DNA from: Mesorhizobium liriopis
Lineage (GTDB): Bacteria; Pseudomonadota; Alphaproteobacteria; Rhizobiales; Rhizobiaceae
DNA: 64,000 nucleotides
Direction of reading: 5' to 3'
Assembly (NCBI RefSeq): GCF_024053505.1
Contig: NZ_JAMXQS010000002.1
Span: 1-64,000, forward strand
In this document: one piece after another, positions 9,183-17,927 of the stretch
How positions within the stretch are numbered: the stretch's first letter is position 1
Layout: each line of letters opens with the position of its first letter
Made by a program: the position numbers and the translations under genes
The notes under the pieces: generated by a model
The model's database searches: none
Seen by the model: the letters and a program-made list of their open reading frames with translations, nothing else
Told to the model about the DNA's origin: nothing

Positions 9183-9984
9183 CGGGGTTCCCCTTCTTGG
9201 TTGTCCAGCCTGACGCCGGGAGGAGGACGGCTGTGACTTCGGGCACGATCGCGGCCAGCCGGTCGGCCCAGGCGGCGGCTCCCGCATCGTCGGCGATCAG
9301 GTCGTTGCGGATCTCGATTAGGGCGGCTGGGTTGCCGCGGTCCGTGCCGTGGACGGGCACGGCAAAGTCGCTGTCGCGCTCGATCCTGTAGGGCACGTTC
9401 TCGCCCACCACGAGGCCGGGCTCGTGGGTAAGCGCGCTTATAAAGGCATGCGCCACATCCGGCATTCCCTCATGGAGAATGCCCACGTGCCAGGGCCGTA
9501 AGACACCGAGAAAGACGGGGGTGAAACTGTGGATCGCGAGGATCAGGCTGGGGGTCGTGCGACTGTCGAGAAAGTCGCTGACCGCTGCGTGAAAGGGCTC
9601 GAAGACCGCTTTGCGGCGCAGCGTCGTTTCACGCTCGCCCAGCGCGCGGTTGCCAGGGATCTCTGTCGACTCGGACAGGGTCGGCATGCTCGTCGAACTG
9701 CCAAACGGGCGGTTGAGATCGACAAGAAGGCGCGAATAGGTGCCGAGAAAGGCAGGCGCATTGAGCAGTCCGGCAAGGCTCCGTGTGACTGCAGCCGCAC
9801 CGATGTCATAGGCGATGTGGCGTTCAAAATGGGATGCCGGCAGGCCAAGTAGCTCGTAGCTTGCCGGGATGTGGTTGGAGGCATGGTCGCAGATGAGCAC
9901 AACCGGGCTCAGAGAGCCTGCGTTGAGAACCTCGACCGGAGCCGGCCATTCGAGCGGATCGACGCAAGAGGCAAGCGCGCTCAA
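9169..9984 (-). CDS. N-formylglutamate amidohydrolase family protein
   Basis: A 271-residue member of the FGase family (PF05013). The opening VVLICDHASNHIPASY is the family's metal-site motif, and YSRLLVDLNRP follows in the usual place. HutG-type members hydrolyse N-formylglutamate to formate and glutamate, but there are no other hut genes here, so a different N-acyl or peptide-like substrate is likely. Overlaps the synthetase gene by 4 bp upstream and the deacylase gene by 14 bp downstream. Confidence 0.82.
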   Translation of the reverse strand: MSALASCVDPLEWPAPVEVLNAGSLSPVVLICDHASNHIPASYELLGLPASHFERHIAYDIGAAAVTRSLAGLLNAPAFLGTYSRLLVDLNRPFGSSTSMPTLSESTEIPGNRALGERETTLRRKAVFEPFHAAVSDFLDSRTTPSLILAIHSFTPVFLGVLRPWHVGILHEGMPDVAHAFISALTHEPGLVVGENVPYRIERDSDFAVPVHGTDRGNPAALIEIRNDLIADDAGAAAWADRLAAIVPEVTAVLLPASGWTTKKGNPDVRQ

Positions 9985-11318
9985 TAGCGCTCTCCGTAGG
10001 CTGCGCAGATCGACTCTTCGTCCCTGCCCTCCATCATCTTAATTTCGGCCCGTTTCACCGACAGGAAGCTTGCAACGAGCTCGGGCGGAAACCAGGAACA
10101 AACGACCGGATCGGCTTCAAGTGCTGCAAGTGCCGCTTCTAGTGTCTCCGGCAGACGCCACAGCCCCTTTTCCGCCAGTTCCTCATCGCTCATCAGCGAC
10201 GGGTCGCCGGAAACGATGGGGGCCGACGACAGCCGGCCTTCGATGCCGGCCAACCCCGCGCGCACGATCGCAGCCAGCGCAAGATAGGGGTTGGCGGTCG
10301 CGTCGGCTGCGCGATACTCGATGTTGAACTGCCGCGACGGATCGCGGCCGCCGATTGTCACCGTCGGGCAGATGCGCAGTGTCGCCTCGCGGTCGCGCTC
10401 GCCGAGCCAGGTGTATGACGAGCTCCAGTTGTGCGGTGCGAGCCTGTAGAAGGAAGGCGTGGTTGATGCCGTTAGCGCGATGATCGCCGGCAGGTGCTTC
10501 AGCACGCCGGCGCAGAACGCACCCGCCGCATCCGACAGGCCGCCGGGCTTTGCCGGATCGTAGGTCGCTGGGCGCCCTTCCGCATCAGCGAAGCTGAAAT
10601 GGATGTGGACGCCGTTGCCCACCTCGTTGCGCTTGGGCTTGGGCACGAACGAGGCGCGGTGACCGAGATTGCGGGCCACTTCGCGGGCGAGCTCGCGGAT
10701 TGCCACCGCCCGGTCGGCCGCCGCGAGTGCCTCGGTCGGCGCGCAGGTCACCTCGAACTGGTGCGCGCCGTATTCGGCGAGGACCATCTCGGGCTCGACC
10801 CCAGCCTCCTCCAGGCATGCAGTAAGGCGTGGCGCGAACGGATCCATGCCGCGGATCGCACCGATCGAGAATGCATGCTCGGTGACAGCGGCGGGGTCTG
10901 GGCTCGCCGGACACACCACGAACTCCTGCTCGAATGCGGCGATCATCGAGAGGCCAGTCGCAGCCTTGAGCGCGGCAAGCGCCTCCTTGAGCTGCGTGCG
11001 CGAGCAGCCGGGCCATGGGGAGCCGTCGAGTTCCGTGATGTTGCCGATCACGATGTCGAGTGGGGTCTCGGAGCCCGTGCTGGCCGTCGCATAGCGGGCA
11101 TTGGGGTCTGGCATGATGCGCAGATCGCCCGACGAGCCCCAGGGGTTATCCTCGGAGATCGCGTTGAAGGCGGTGATGCACAGGTTGGCCGGAACCCAGC
11201 CGATGCCAGTCTCGAACGCCTTGGCGAGCCGCGCCTCGCTGACCGGGCGGCCCCGCGTGATGGCGGCGAGATCCGTTGTCACGATGTTGACGAGGGGCAC
11301 GAGTTGCGGATTGGTCAT
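9981..11318 (-). CDS. glutamine-synthetase-like gamma-glutamyl ligase
   Basis: A 445-residue protein of the glutamine synthetase catalytic fold. FEQEFVV carries metal-binding glutamates, NGVHIHFSF is the HxH-type active-site strand, and NIEYRAADATANPYLALAAI matches the C-terminal arginine/glutamate loop. The N-terminal beta-grasp is divergent, as in PuuA, IpuC and GlnA3-type enzymes that gamma-glutamylate amines rather than ammonia. Its position between two hydrolase genes, with 4-bp overlaps on both sides, fits catabolic use. Amine glutamylation is inference. Confidence 0.82.
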   Translation of the reverse strand: MTNPQLVPLVNIVTTDLAAITRGRPVSEARLAKAFETGIGWVPANLCITAFNAISEDNPWGSSGDLRIMPDPNARYATASTGSETPLDIVIGNITELDGSPWPGCSRTQLKEALAALKAATGLSMIAAFEQEFVVCPASPDPAAVTEHAFSIGAIRGMDPFAPRLTACLEEAGVEPEMVLAEYGAHQFEVTCAPTEALAAADRAVAIRELAREVARNLGHRASFVPKPKRNEVGNGVHIHFSFADAEGRPATYDPAKPGGLSDAAGAFCAGVLKHLPAIIALTASTTPSFYRLAPHNWSSSYTWLGERDREATLRICPTVTIGGRDPSRQFNIEYRAADATANPYLALAAIVRAGLAGIEGRLSSAPIVSGDPSLMSDEELAEKGLWRLPETLEAALAALEADPVVCSWFPPELVASFLSVKRAEIKMMEGRDEESICAAYGERY

Positions 11319-11974
11319 GCTGCGGCATCCCGGCCAAGCGCCTCGAAGCGGGCCACTACCTCGGCGGCCTCAGCCACCCAGCAATAGCCGCCGAAGGCCT
11401 TGAGCGCGCCGCTATGGCGCTCGGGCGTCGGTGCGGCGCAGGCATCCGCCACGCAGGTGACGAGATAGCCACGGTCCGCCCCGTCCCGCACAGTCATGTC
11501 CACGCACTGGTCGGTCAGGATCCCCGCGACGACGAGGTGTTCGATGCTGAGGTTCTTCAGGAGATAGTCAAGATTGGTGGAGTTGAAGACGCCTGAAGAG
11601 GTCTTGGGCAGGAGGATTTCGTCGCCCACAGGCGCCAGTCGCTTCGGGGGGAGTCCGGCTTCCAGGCTGGGTGGAATGTGGATCGGCGTCAGCTTGTGGT
11701 CGAGCGAGCGGTCACGCCCGTCCTCGGTGAGGCTCTGAATGATGGTATGCAGCACTTCCACGCCGCTGGCGCGCGCGGCACGCAGAAGCGCCTGCTGATT
11801 GGGAATCGCGACCTCGCGGGTCTGCCGGTAGAAATAATGGTCGGGGCCCCAGTCAGCGTGGTCGGGGTCAAGCCCCGGCTCGAGCCAGATTCGCTGCATG
11901 TCGACAAGAAGAAGCGCAGTCGCGCCAAGCTTGAAGGGTGCGTCGCGCCGGGGGAGGGAGGCGTTGAGAGGCAT
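11315..11974 (-). CDS. isochorismatase-like cysteine amidohydrolase
   Basis: A 219-residue hydrolase of the isochorismatase fold. The Asp-Lys-Cys triad is visible: LLLVDMQ gives Asp25, LPKTSSGVF gives Lys124, and GILTDQCVD gives Cys157 with the usual cis-peptide neighbourhood. Relatives include N-carbamoylsarcosine amidase, RutB, biuret hydrolase and nicotinamidase, all of which cut an amide or carbamoyl bond. It overlaps the synthetase gene by 4 bp and begins 12 bases after the regulator stop. Confidence 0.85.
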   Translation of the reverse strand: MPLNASLPRRDAPFKLGATALLLVDMQRIWLEPGLDPDHADWGPDHYFYRQTREVAIPNQQALLRAARASGVEVLHTIIQSLTEDGRDRSLDHKLTPIHIPPSLEAGLPPKRLAPVGDEILLPKTSSGVFNSTNLDYLLKNLSIEHLVVAGILTDQCVDMTVRDGADRGYLVTCVADACAAPTPERHSGALKAFGGYCWVAEAAEVVARFEALGRDAAA

Positions 11975-11986
11975 TGGCGGTTCCGG

Positions 11987-12898
11987 TCAGGGTTTGATGC
12001 GTGGCGAACGGCGGCGGCCGCCTTTGGGCGGGGGGCTCGGCTCGGAGGCGTCGAGGGTAACGGCGTTGGCCGTGCGGATCGCTTCGATGTCCTCGATGCG
12101 CTGGCGCACGCGCGAGCCATGGTTCTCAAGGGCGTGGGCGAAGACGGCTTCCATCTGGGCGACAGCTGTGGCGAGCGTGTCGAAGGGCGAGTCCGCGTCG
12201 ATCACCGCTACCAGCGACTGGTCCGCGAACTGCGCGATCGGCGAAAGCCAGGGATCGGTGAAAAGCAGCGTCGCGACGCCGCGCTCATGCGCCTGACGGG
12301 CGAAGTTCACCACATCGGCCTGATAGCGGCGGTAGTCGAAGATGACCAGCAGGTCGCGCTTGCCCAGATCGACCAGCTGGTCGAAGTCGGACGGCGAAAG
12401 CTTGCCCAAATCCCGCACGCCAGAGCGGAACTGGACGAGATAGCCGGCGAGCATCGAGGCGATGTGACGGCTAAAGCGCCCCCCAAGCAGCGCCACCTGC
12501 CCCTTGGTCTCGAGCAGGAGGGATGCTGCGCGCTCATAGCTTTGCTGCGGCATCTGCGTGCGTGTGCGCTCGATGCTGGCGGAAACGGAGCCGAAATAGC
12601 CGAGGGCTGTTCCCTCGCCGCTGTCGCCTGGCCGCTTCGCCTCCATCATTAGGAGCGGCGAATGGAGACGGGCCTCAACTTCGGCCAGCAGCTTGGTCTG
12701 GAACGCAGCAAACCCCGAATAGCCGAGCTTCAGCATCAACCGCATCACGGTGGGGTCGCTGACGCCTGCTGACCTGGCGAGACGTGTGGCAGTGGTCAGC
12801 CCCGACATGGGATAATCCGCAAGCAGCGCCTGCACGATCTTGGCTTCCGACGCAGTCAGGCTGACGCGCGTATGTGCAAGTTCCTCACGGATCGACAC
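11987..12898 (-). CDS. RpiR-family transcriptional regulator
   Basis: A 303-residue regulator. Residues 1-77 form the RpiR helix-turn-helix domain (SEAKIVQALLADYP, LARSAGVSDPTVMRLMLKLGYSGFAAF). A SIS domain follows at about 120-255 (VALLGGRFSRHIASMLAGYL). The tail after 280 is Pro/Arg-rich. RpiR proteins usually sense a phosphosugar or amino compound and control the adjacent operon. It is the first gene of the amidase/synthetase/deacylase operon and probably controls it, perhaps also the importer 8 kb away; that is inference. Confidence 0.87.
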   Translation of the reverse strand: MSIREELAHTRVSLTASEAKIVQALLADYPMSGLTTATRLARSAGVSDPTVMRLMLKLGYSGFAAFQTKLLAEVEARLHSPLLMMEAKRPGDSGEGTALGYFGSVSASIERTRTQMPQQSYERAASLLLETKGQVALLGGRFSRHIASMLAGYLVQFRSGVRDLGKLSPSDFDQLVDLGKRDLLVIFDYRRYQADVVNFARQAHERGVATLLFTDPWLSPIAQFADQSLVAVIDADSPFDTLATAVAQMEAVFAHALENHGSRVRQRIEDIEAIRTANAVTLDASEPSPPPKGGRRRSPRIKP

Positions 12899-13492
12899 TC
12901 CCCACCCCTTATCGTCAATCGAACCTACACATGTCGATTAGTCTACAATCAGGCATGCTCTAGTCAATTTCGAAAATTAACCGACACAATGTCCTGCAAC
13001 GGGCCTTGCGGGAAAAGTGTTACCTTTCCGCTCGGGCCGCTCCCTCATTGTACGATGTTCTCACCAAGCCTCCCGCCGGATTGAAACTCAAACTCTAAGT
13101 TGGCAGCAATAGATGCTGTGACGTACATCCTAATCCTCTGGGCGAACGATAGGGTAAAGGCTACCAAGAGCGCCAAGTTGCGCTTCTGAAATATAGATTA
13201 TTGAAAAGCCCAAATAGAACAACGTAAGGGTTTGCTCTCAGTCCTCCCCGCCTAGCGAAGGGGTCAGCCAACTGACACGAGCTGGCAAGCCAAATTCTTC
13301 AATGAAAACAATGAGCCAAACCTTGTGTCGGAAATGCCAAGGTCACAAGCTTTGGAGAATGAAGGCGCAGAGAGAAGAGAAAGTGCCTATTAACCGGTAA
13401 CCGCCAACACAAGCTTGTGGCGATGAACCCCGCAGTTCTGCGGTATCTGCAGTAAGACGATCAGCGCGGGAGAATGATTCGAGGAGGAGCGG
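12899..13492. other. 594-bp non-coding stretch of lower GC
   Basis: No frame here has coding character. The part next to 12898 must hold the promoter of the RpiR operon; AT-rich segments lie at about 12925-12985. The rest, up to the tRNA gene, has lower GC than the flanking genes and no clear repeat. A frame on the minus strand over 13343-13525 runs into the tRNA and is not a gene. Confidence 0.5.
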
Positions 13493-13569
13493 TGGTAGCG
13501 GAGGAGGGATTCGAACCCCCGACACAAGGATTATGATTCCTCTGCTCTAACCAACTGAGCTACTCCGCC
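13493..13569 (-). tRNA. tRNA-Met (CAT), elongator type
   Basis: Read on the minus strand, a full cloverleaf of 77 bases folds: acceptor arm GGCGGAG with CTCCGCT (first pair G-U), D-loop AGCTCAGTTGGTTAGAGC, anticodon arm GAGGA-ATCATAA-TCCTT with anticodon CAT, T-arm GGGGGTTCGAATCCCTC, discriminator A and encoded CCA. The G1-U72 closing pair and the D-arm match elongator methionine tRNA rather than initiator, which has an unpaired C1-A72. A CAT anticodon could also be tRNA-Ile2 with lysidine, but the sequence resembles rhizobial tRNA-Met more closely. Confidence 0.95.
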
Positions 13570-14104
13570 GGGTTCCGCTAAGCGGGCGCGGGGCCTGCTT
13601 GGGAAGGCCGGGGTATAGGGGTGGGGGTGGAATTCTGTCAAGCTGGGTTTGTGGGCCGGACTCAGGAAAATTCAGGGCAAACGGCGAGGAAACAGCGCTT
13701 GCGAAGATGCCGGGCCATGGCGGCTTAAGTCAACGGAGGGTGCATGGGGGCTCCGCGCGAGTAAGGTGAACATGCGGGGTCGAAAGAGGCTGCCTCGCAA
13801 GGATGGCTGTTCTCAGCAGCATTGAGCGACCGAAATGTCTGTCCTCAAGAGTCTGCCCGGCCTCAAGCGGAAGGCGCGGCGGCGCGAAGGACTGGACAAT
13901 TTTGCAGGCCGGCCGGGGCTCCACCTTGGCCCAAAATCCGTTAGAGCGGGCGCGGCGCTCCGGGCCGAATCGGTCCGGCGCCCTCTTTTGCCGGGCTGGG
14001 TGGCTTGCGTGGCGTTCGCGCCATGGGAGATCCGCCGGCCCGCTCGCGAGCGGAGCCTGTGTCATGACTCTCATCCTGTTCCCGGTTTCTCGGAAAATGC
14101 CGGC
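13570..14104. other. 535-bp stretch without a supported gene
   Basis: High-GC DNA between the tRNA and the oxidoreductase gene. Frames exist on both strands, but their translations are Arg/Ser/Pro-rich and lack domain-like order. An open frame in phase with the downstream oxidoreductase runs back to about 13835, but the ATG at 14105 gives the normal family N-terminus. The promoter of the oxidoreductase gene must lie here. Confidence 0.45.
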
Positions 14105-15064
14105 ATGAGCCCGCGGATCGGCGTGCTCGGCTGCGGCTATTGGGGCGCGAACCATGTTCGGACGCTGAAAGGGCTCGGCGCGCTCGCGGCAGTGGCCGAT
14201 ATCCATCCCGAGCGCGCCCAGGCGCTCGCCAGCGAGCATGGCTGCCTCGCACTTTCCCCCGATGAGATCCTCGCCCATCGCGAAATCGACGCGCTGGTGA
14301 TCGCGCTGCCCGCCCAATTTCATGCCGACATGGCGATCCACGCCATCGAGAACGGCAAGGATGTGCTGGTGGAAAAGCCGATCGCGCTGACCGTGCCCGA
14401 TGCGGAACGCGCGGTGAAGGCAGCACGCGATGCCGGCCGCGTGTTCATGACCGGCCATATCCTGCGCTTCAACCCGGCCTTCGAGCGGCTCTTGGCGCTG
14501 GTGGACGAGGGTACGCTCGGGGCCCTGCGCTATGTGCATGCGCATCGCCTGGGGCTTGGCAAGTTCCACGCCGAGTTCGACGCGCTGTGGGATCTCGGGC
14601 CGCACGACCTGTCGATGATCGTGGCGCTGACCAGGAGCGAGCCGACCGCTGTGCACGGTGAAGGTTCGGCCTTCGTGGACCAGCTCAACGATTTTGCGCA
14701 TCTGCATATGCGCTTTCCTGAGCATGTTGCCGCCCATCTCTTCGTGTCGCGCTTGAGCCCCTATCGCGAACGGCGGCTGTCGGTGGTCGGATCGGAGGCC
14801 ATGGCCGTGTTCGACGATCTCGAACCCTGGGAGCGCAAGGTCGCGCTTTACCGGCACAAGGTGTGGGATGAGAACGGCCGCTGGAAATTCGAGCAGAGCG
14901 AGCCGGAATATCTCCCCGTCGAGCCGGGCATGCCGCTGACGCGCGAGCTGGAACACTTCCTCCACTGCATCGAAACGCGTGGGACCCCGCGTACGGATGG
15001 CGAGGAAGCGATCCGCGTCTTGCGAATTCTTACCGCGGGCAGTGCCTCAGGCGAAGCGGTTTAA
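14105..15064 (+). CDS. Gfo/Idh/MocA-family NAD(P)-dependent oxidoreductase
   Basis: A 319-residue dehydrogenase. The Rossmann loop VLGCGYWGANHVR (about 7-19) starts the protein, EKPIAL near 90 carries the conserved catalytic Lys91, and LWDLGPHDLS supplies the active-site His. This GYWG.N variant and DLGPHD motif are common in sugar-nucleotide oxidoreductases of the WbpB/WlbA kind, so a UDP-sugar substrate is plausible. The start was chosen because it puts the dinucleotide-binding strand at the N-terminus. It converges on mnmA with three bases between the stop codons. Confidence 0.85.
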   Translation: MSPRIGVLGCGYWGANHVRTLKGLGALAAVADIHPERAQALASEHGCLALSPDEILAHREIDALVIALPAQFHADMAIHAIENGKDVLVEKPIALTVPDAERAVKAARDAGRVFMTGHILRFNPAFERLLALVDEGTLGALRYVHAHRLGLGKFHAEFDALWDLGPHDLSMIVALTRSEPTAVHGEGSAFVDQLNDFAHLHMRFPEHVAAHLFVSRLSPYRERRLSVVGSEAMAVFDDLEPWERKVALYRHKVWDENGRWKFEQSEPEYLPVEPGMPLTRELEHFLHCIETRGTPRTDGEEAIRVLRILTAGSASGEAV

Positions 15065-15067
15065 GGT

Positions 15068-16276
15068 TCACGCCGAAAGGCGCGGCCTTACGTTCAGCGC
15101 ATCCAGGCTCTCTTCGGCGCGTGCATTGCGGCGCGAACGGGCGATGAAGCCGCCGCCGAGCACCCGTGCGCCTTCATCCTCGCCGTCATAAAGGACGCAG
15201 GCCTGGCCAGGCGCGATGGCACCTTCGCCTTCGGCGAGCAACACGCGCGTGTCCGTGCCGTCGGAGAACAATGTCGCGGGCCGCGCGGGCCGCGTCGAGC
15301 GCACCTTGGCCCAGACGGAGAGGCCGGTTGCGGGCAGGTCAGGCAAGGCGCCCTCGCCCAGCCAGTTCACGTCGCGCAGCGATACTTCCTCCGTGTCGAG
15401 CGCCTCGCGGGGGCCGACCACCACACGGGCCGCGTTTGCATCGAGATGGACCACATAAAGCGGCTCGCCGGCGGCCACCTTCAAGCCCCGCCGCTGGCCC
15501 ACCGTGAAGCCGCCCACGCCGTCATGAGTGCCCAGCACGCGACCATCGAGGTGCACGATCTCGCCACCGCGCAAGGCTTCGGGCTTGAGCTTGCGCAACA
15601 CATCGGCATAGCGCCCCTCGGGCACGAAGCAGATGTCCTGGCTGTCGGGCTTCTGCGCGATCTCCAGGCCCATCTCGGCCGCCAGTTCGCGCACGCGGGC
15701 CTTGGGCAGGTCGCCGAGCGGAAAGCGCAGGAAATCGACCTGGGCCTGCGTGGTCGCGAACAGGAAATAGCTCTGGTCGCGCGCTTCGTCATGCGGACGC
15801 ACCAGAACGCGGCGGCCGTTCTCGGCGCGCGAGCGGATGTAATGGCCGGTGGCGAGCGCCGCTGCATCGAGATCCTTCGCGGTCGCGAGCAGGTCGGCGA
15901 ACTTCACCGTACGGTTGCAAGACACGCAGGGGATCGGCGTTTCGCCGCGCGCGTAGGCTTCGGCGAAGGGCTCGATCACCTGCTTGCGGAAGCGCTCCTC
16001 ATAGTCGAGCACGTAATGGGGAATGCCGAGCATTTCGGCCGCGCGCGCGGCATCCGCAATGTCGGCGCCCGCGCAGCACGAGCCCGCGCGCTTCACCGCC
16101 GCGCCATGATCGTAGAGCTGCAGCGTGATGCCCACCACCTCGAAGCCTTCGCGCTTGAGGAGGCCTGCGACCACGGACGAATCGACGCCGCCCGACATGG
16201 CGACCACGACGCGGTTGTCTTCCGGCCGGCCGGGCAGGCCGAGGCTGTTGGTTTCAGGGGCGAAGGGAGCGCTCAT
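15068..16276 (-). CDS. mnmA: tRNA-specific 2-thiouridylase MnmA
   Basis: A 402-residue enzyme that thiolates U34 of tRNA-Lys, -Glu and -Gln. The PP-loop [10 protein letters not shown] (about 25-34) binds ATP. The catalytic cysteine pair is in [13 protein letters not shown] (Cys117/Cys120 region) and [10 protein letters not shown]. The C-terminal part carries [10 protein letters not shown] and the beta-barrel domain. Two ATGs four codons apart (MRRAMSAPF) are possible; the inner one was chosen. Cytoplasmic and housekeeping. It is divergent from sciP with a 141-bp gap. Confidence 0.95.
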   Translation of the reverse strand: MSAPFAPETNSLGLPGRPEDNRVVVAMSGGVDSSVVAGLLKREGFEVVGITLQLYDHGAAVKRAGSCCAGADIADAARAAEMLGIPHYVLDYEERFRKQVIEPFAEAYARGETPIPCVSCNRTVKFADLLATAKDLDAAALATGHYIRSRAENGRRVLVRPHDEARDQSYFLFATTQAQVDFLRFPLGDLPKARVRELAAEMGLEIAQKPDSQDICFVPEGRYADVLRKLKPEALRGGEIVHLDGRVLGTHDGVGGFTVGQRRGLKVAAGEPLYVVHLDANAARVVVGPREALDTEEVSLRDVNWLGEGALPDLPATGLSVWAKVRSTRPARPATLFSDGTDTRVLLAEGEGAIAPGQACVLYDGEDEGARVLGGGFIARSRRNARAEESLDALNVRPRLSA

Positions 16277-16417
16277 GGCGCGCCTCATAGCGGAAACAAA
16301 AGCTTGCCGCCACTCTCTCCACCGCTCACTCAAAAGCACGTGAACGGTTTCAGCATTTTTTAAAGCTGACGGGATAGCTTGCCCTTCGATTAGGTCGATT
16401 GCGTGTTGAGAGTCCTT

Positions 16418-16693
16418 ATGACCGATCTTGTAAGACCGCGTGTGAAGTATGTGATTGGTCCCGATGGCAGCCCGCTGACCATTGCCGACCTGCCACCTGC
16501 CGATACGCGTCGCTGGGTCATTCGCCGGAAGGCGGAAGTTGTGGCAGCCGTGCGCGGCGGCCTTTTGAGCCTTGAAGAGGCATGCCAGCGCTATACGCTG
16601 ACGACCGAGGAGTTCCTGTCCTGGCAGGCCTCGATCGACGAGCATGGGCTGGCCGGCTTGCGCACCACGCGCATCCAGCAATACCGGCACTGA
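16418..16693 (+). CDS. sciP: CtrA inhibitor SciP (DUF1153)
   Basis: A 91-residue protein matching the DUF1153/SciP family over its length: [16 protein letters not shown] at the N-terminus, [20 protein letters not shown] in the middle, and a helix-turn-helix [10 protein letters not shown] with the conserved end [14 protein letters not shown]. In Caulobacter, SciP binds CtrA at its promoters and blocks transcription in G1 cells. Start at ATG 16418; a frame five codons longer is less like the family. Its placement 1.7 kb from ctrA is typical of Hyphomicrobiales. Confidence 0.93.
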   Translation: MTDLVRPRVKYVIGPDGSPLTIADLPPADTRRWVIRRKAEVVAAVRGGLLSLEEACQRYTLTTEEFLSWQASIDEHGLAGLRTTRIQQYRH

Positions 16694-16773
16694 CGGCCAG
16701 TCGCCGCCGGAAGCGCGGCGCGTTCCAATCATGGCATCTTGATCGCAGTGCGGGATGACGGCATCCCGCAGCG

Positions 16774-17282
16774 ATGGATCTCCGACGCATCCTGATCATC
16801 GGCAACAGCGGCTCGGGCAAGAGCTGGCTGGCTGAACGCCTTGGCGATGCGTGCTCCGTTGCGCCCACCGATCTCGACACAATTCGCTTGATCGGGCCGG
16901 GCTATAGGCTGAGGCGCGAGGCGCGAGGCGCGAGGCCATCGCGATCGTCAGACAAATCACGCAAGCCGAGCAGTGGATCATCGAAGGCGTTTATGGCTGG
17001 CTGGCGCAAGCGGCCTTGCCGCGCGCCACCTGCCTGATCTGGCTCGATCTTCCCGTCGAGGATTGCATCGCGAACCTGACAGAGCGCGGCGTGCGCGGCA
17101 GTGGCGATCGGGCATCGTTCAGTGTGCTGCTGGAATGGGCGCGCGATTATGAGGGACGCGGGAGCAGTTCGTCACGCGCGGCGCACAGTGATCTTTCGAA
17201 AAGCTTCGGCGGGGATGCGGTAGTACTTCCCAATCGCAAGGCAGCCGAAGAATTTCTGCGAATCACTTCGAGTGGAAGCTGA
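16774..17282 (+). pseudogene. P-loop adenylate-kinase-like (FlaR-type) gene, frameshifted at a 7-bp repeat
   Basis: The first frame (16774 onward) encodes [20 protein letters not shown] with Walker A GNSGSGKS, then TDLDTIRLI. The matching continuation, EAIAIVRQITQAEQWIIEGV through CLIWLDLPVEDCI, lies in a different frame ending at 17282. The switch occurs within three tandem copies of GCGCGAG at 16914-16934. Deleting two copies (14 bases) gives L-R-R-E-A-I-A-I and restores one frame of about 164 codons. The family is annotated as adenylate-kinase-like or DNA-topology-modulation protein. As sequenced it is a broken gene or one switched off by repeat number. Confidence 0.8.
16911..16936 (+). 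repeat. 7-bp tandem repeat (GAGGCGC, 3.7 copies)
   Basis: The unit GAGGCGC is repeated three times and followed by GAGGC. Unit length is not a multiple of three, so each copy gained or lost shifts the reading frame of the surrounding kinase-like gene. One copy, or four, of the shifted GCGCGAG unit would leave the gene in frame; three copies, as here, do not. Confidence 0.9.
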
Positions 17283-17336
17283 GTCGACTGACTGGACCTG
17301 TTCGGGGCTTGTCGGAAAATTCTGAAGCGGCAGGGC

Positions 17337-17495
17337 GGGTGGAGACTTCCCCCGCCCTTTATCCCTTCCCACAAGGGAGAGAGATCACCAGCGTCGCGCC
17401 TTTTTCTTCAAGCCAGACACCGAGCATCAAGACCAAATGCGGCGATGACGCCCGCCCTCCCCCTTGTGGGGAGGGATAAAGGGTGAGGGTGACGC
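17337..17495. repeat. inverted pair of an intergenic repeat (CCCTTTATCCCT family)
   Basis: Left copy: CCCTTTATCCCTTCCCACAA at about 17354-17373. Right copy on the other strand: TTGTGGGGAGGGATAAAGGG at about 17461-17485. They face each other across about 85 bases and could form a long hairpin in RNA. Similar elements recur at 52219-52260 and 52339-52380, so this is a dispersed family. The intergenic gap 17283-17558 holds nothing else recognisable. Confidence 0.7.
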
Positions 17496-17558
17496 AGCCA
17501 CCCCTACCACCGTTCATCGCCTGTCTTGCATCTCAATCGACAAGCAAATGGGGTGACG

Positions 17559-17927
17559 TCACCCCGCCATCAGCCGCGGCGCTTCCGCCACATCCCGCAC
17601 GCCGCGCGATTCGATCGCTTCCGCCTTGGAAAGCTCCGCTTCAGCTTCATCCAGTAGGGCTTGAGCATCTTCACGCCGGCTCATCAGGTCGGCTTGGCTG
17701 TTCTTGAGGTTGTCGCGGCGCTGGCGCGCGGCTTTGGCGAAGGTGGGATAGGCGAAGTGGTTGATGTCGGTGATGCCGGCCTTGCGTTCCTCGGCCCCGA
17801 TCTGGACTTCCAGTTCGCCGGCCATGCGGTCGAACTCGGCGATCATCGTGTCGAGCTGCGCCAGCTGGCGCTTTTTGTCGTTGACCTGAAACTGCTTCAA
17901 CCGGACGAGGTTGTCTCGTGATTTCAT
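17559..17927 (-). CDS. fliJ: FliJ-like flagellar export chaperone
   Basis: A 122-residue, almost wholly helical protein rich in charged heptads, beginning MKSRDNLVRLKQFQVNDKKR, as in alphaproteobacterial FliJ-type proteins. FliJ is a coiled-coil stalk of the flagellar type III export ATPase FliI. The start MKSRDN was chosen over an upstream extension that is Pro/Gly-rich and unlike the family. A GGAG run lies about 10 bases upstream. It is divergent from ctrA; rhizobial genomes commonly keep a fliJ-like gene at this spot, away from the main flagellar cluster. Confidence 0.75.
   Translation of the reverse strand: MKSRDNLVRLKQFQVNDKKRQLAQLDTMIAEFDRMAGELEVQIGAEERKAGITDINHFAYPTFAKAARQRRDNLKNSQADLMSRREDAQALLDEAEAELSKAEAIESRGVRDVAEAPRLMAG

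Noticed and set aside
9169-9984. HutG of histidine degradation
   Set aside because: The family matches, but no hutU, hutH, hutI or hutF gene is present and the operon context is different.
13493-13569. Integration site use of the tRNA-Met gene
   Set aside because: No integrase and no repeated tRNA 3' end were seen on either side within the window.
13803-14108. Possible small gene with an ATGA overlap before the oxidoreductase
   Set aside because: The overlap is suggestive but the translation has no coding character or family resemblance.
13730-14965. 411-codon minus-strand frame opposite the Gfo/Idh gene
   Set aside because: Antisense shadow of a gene with clear domain motifs; the translation is rich in Arg/His/Pro and has no domain order.
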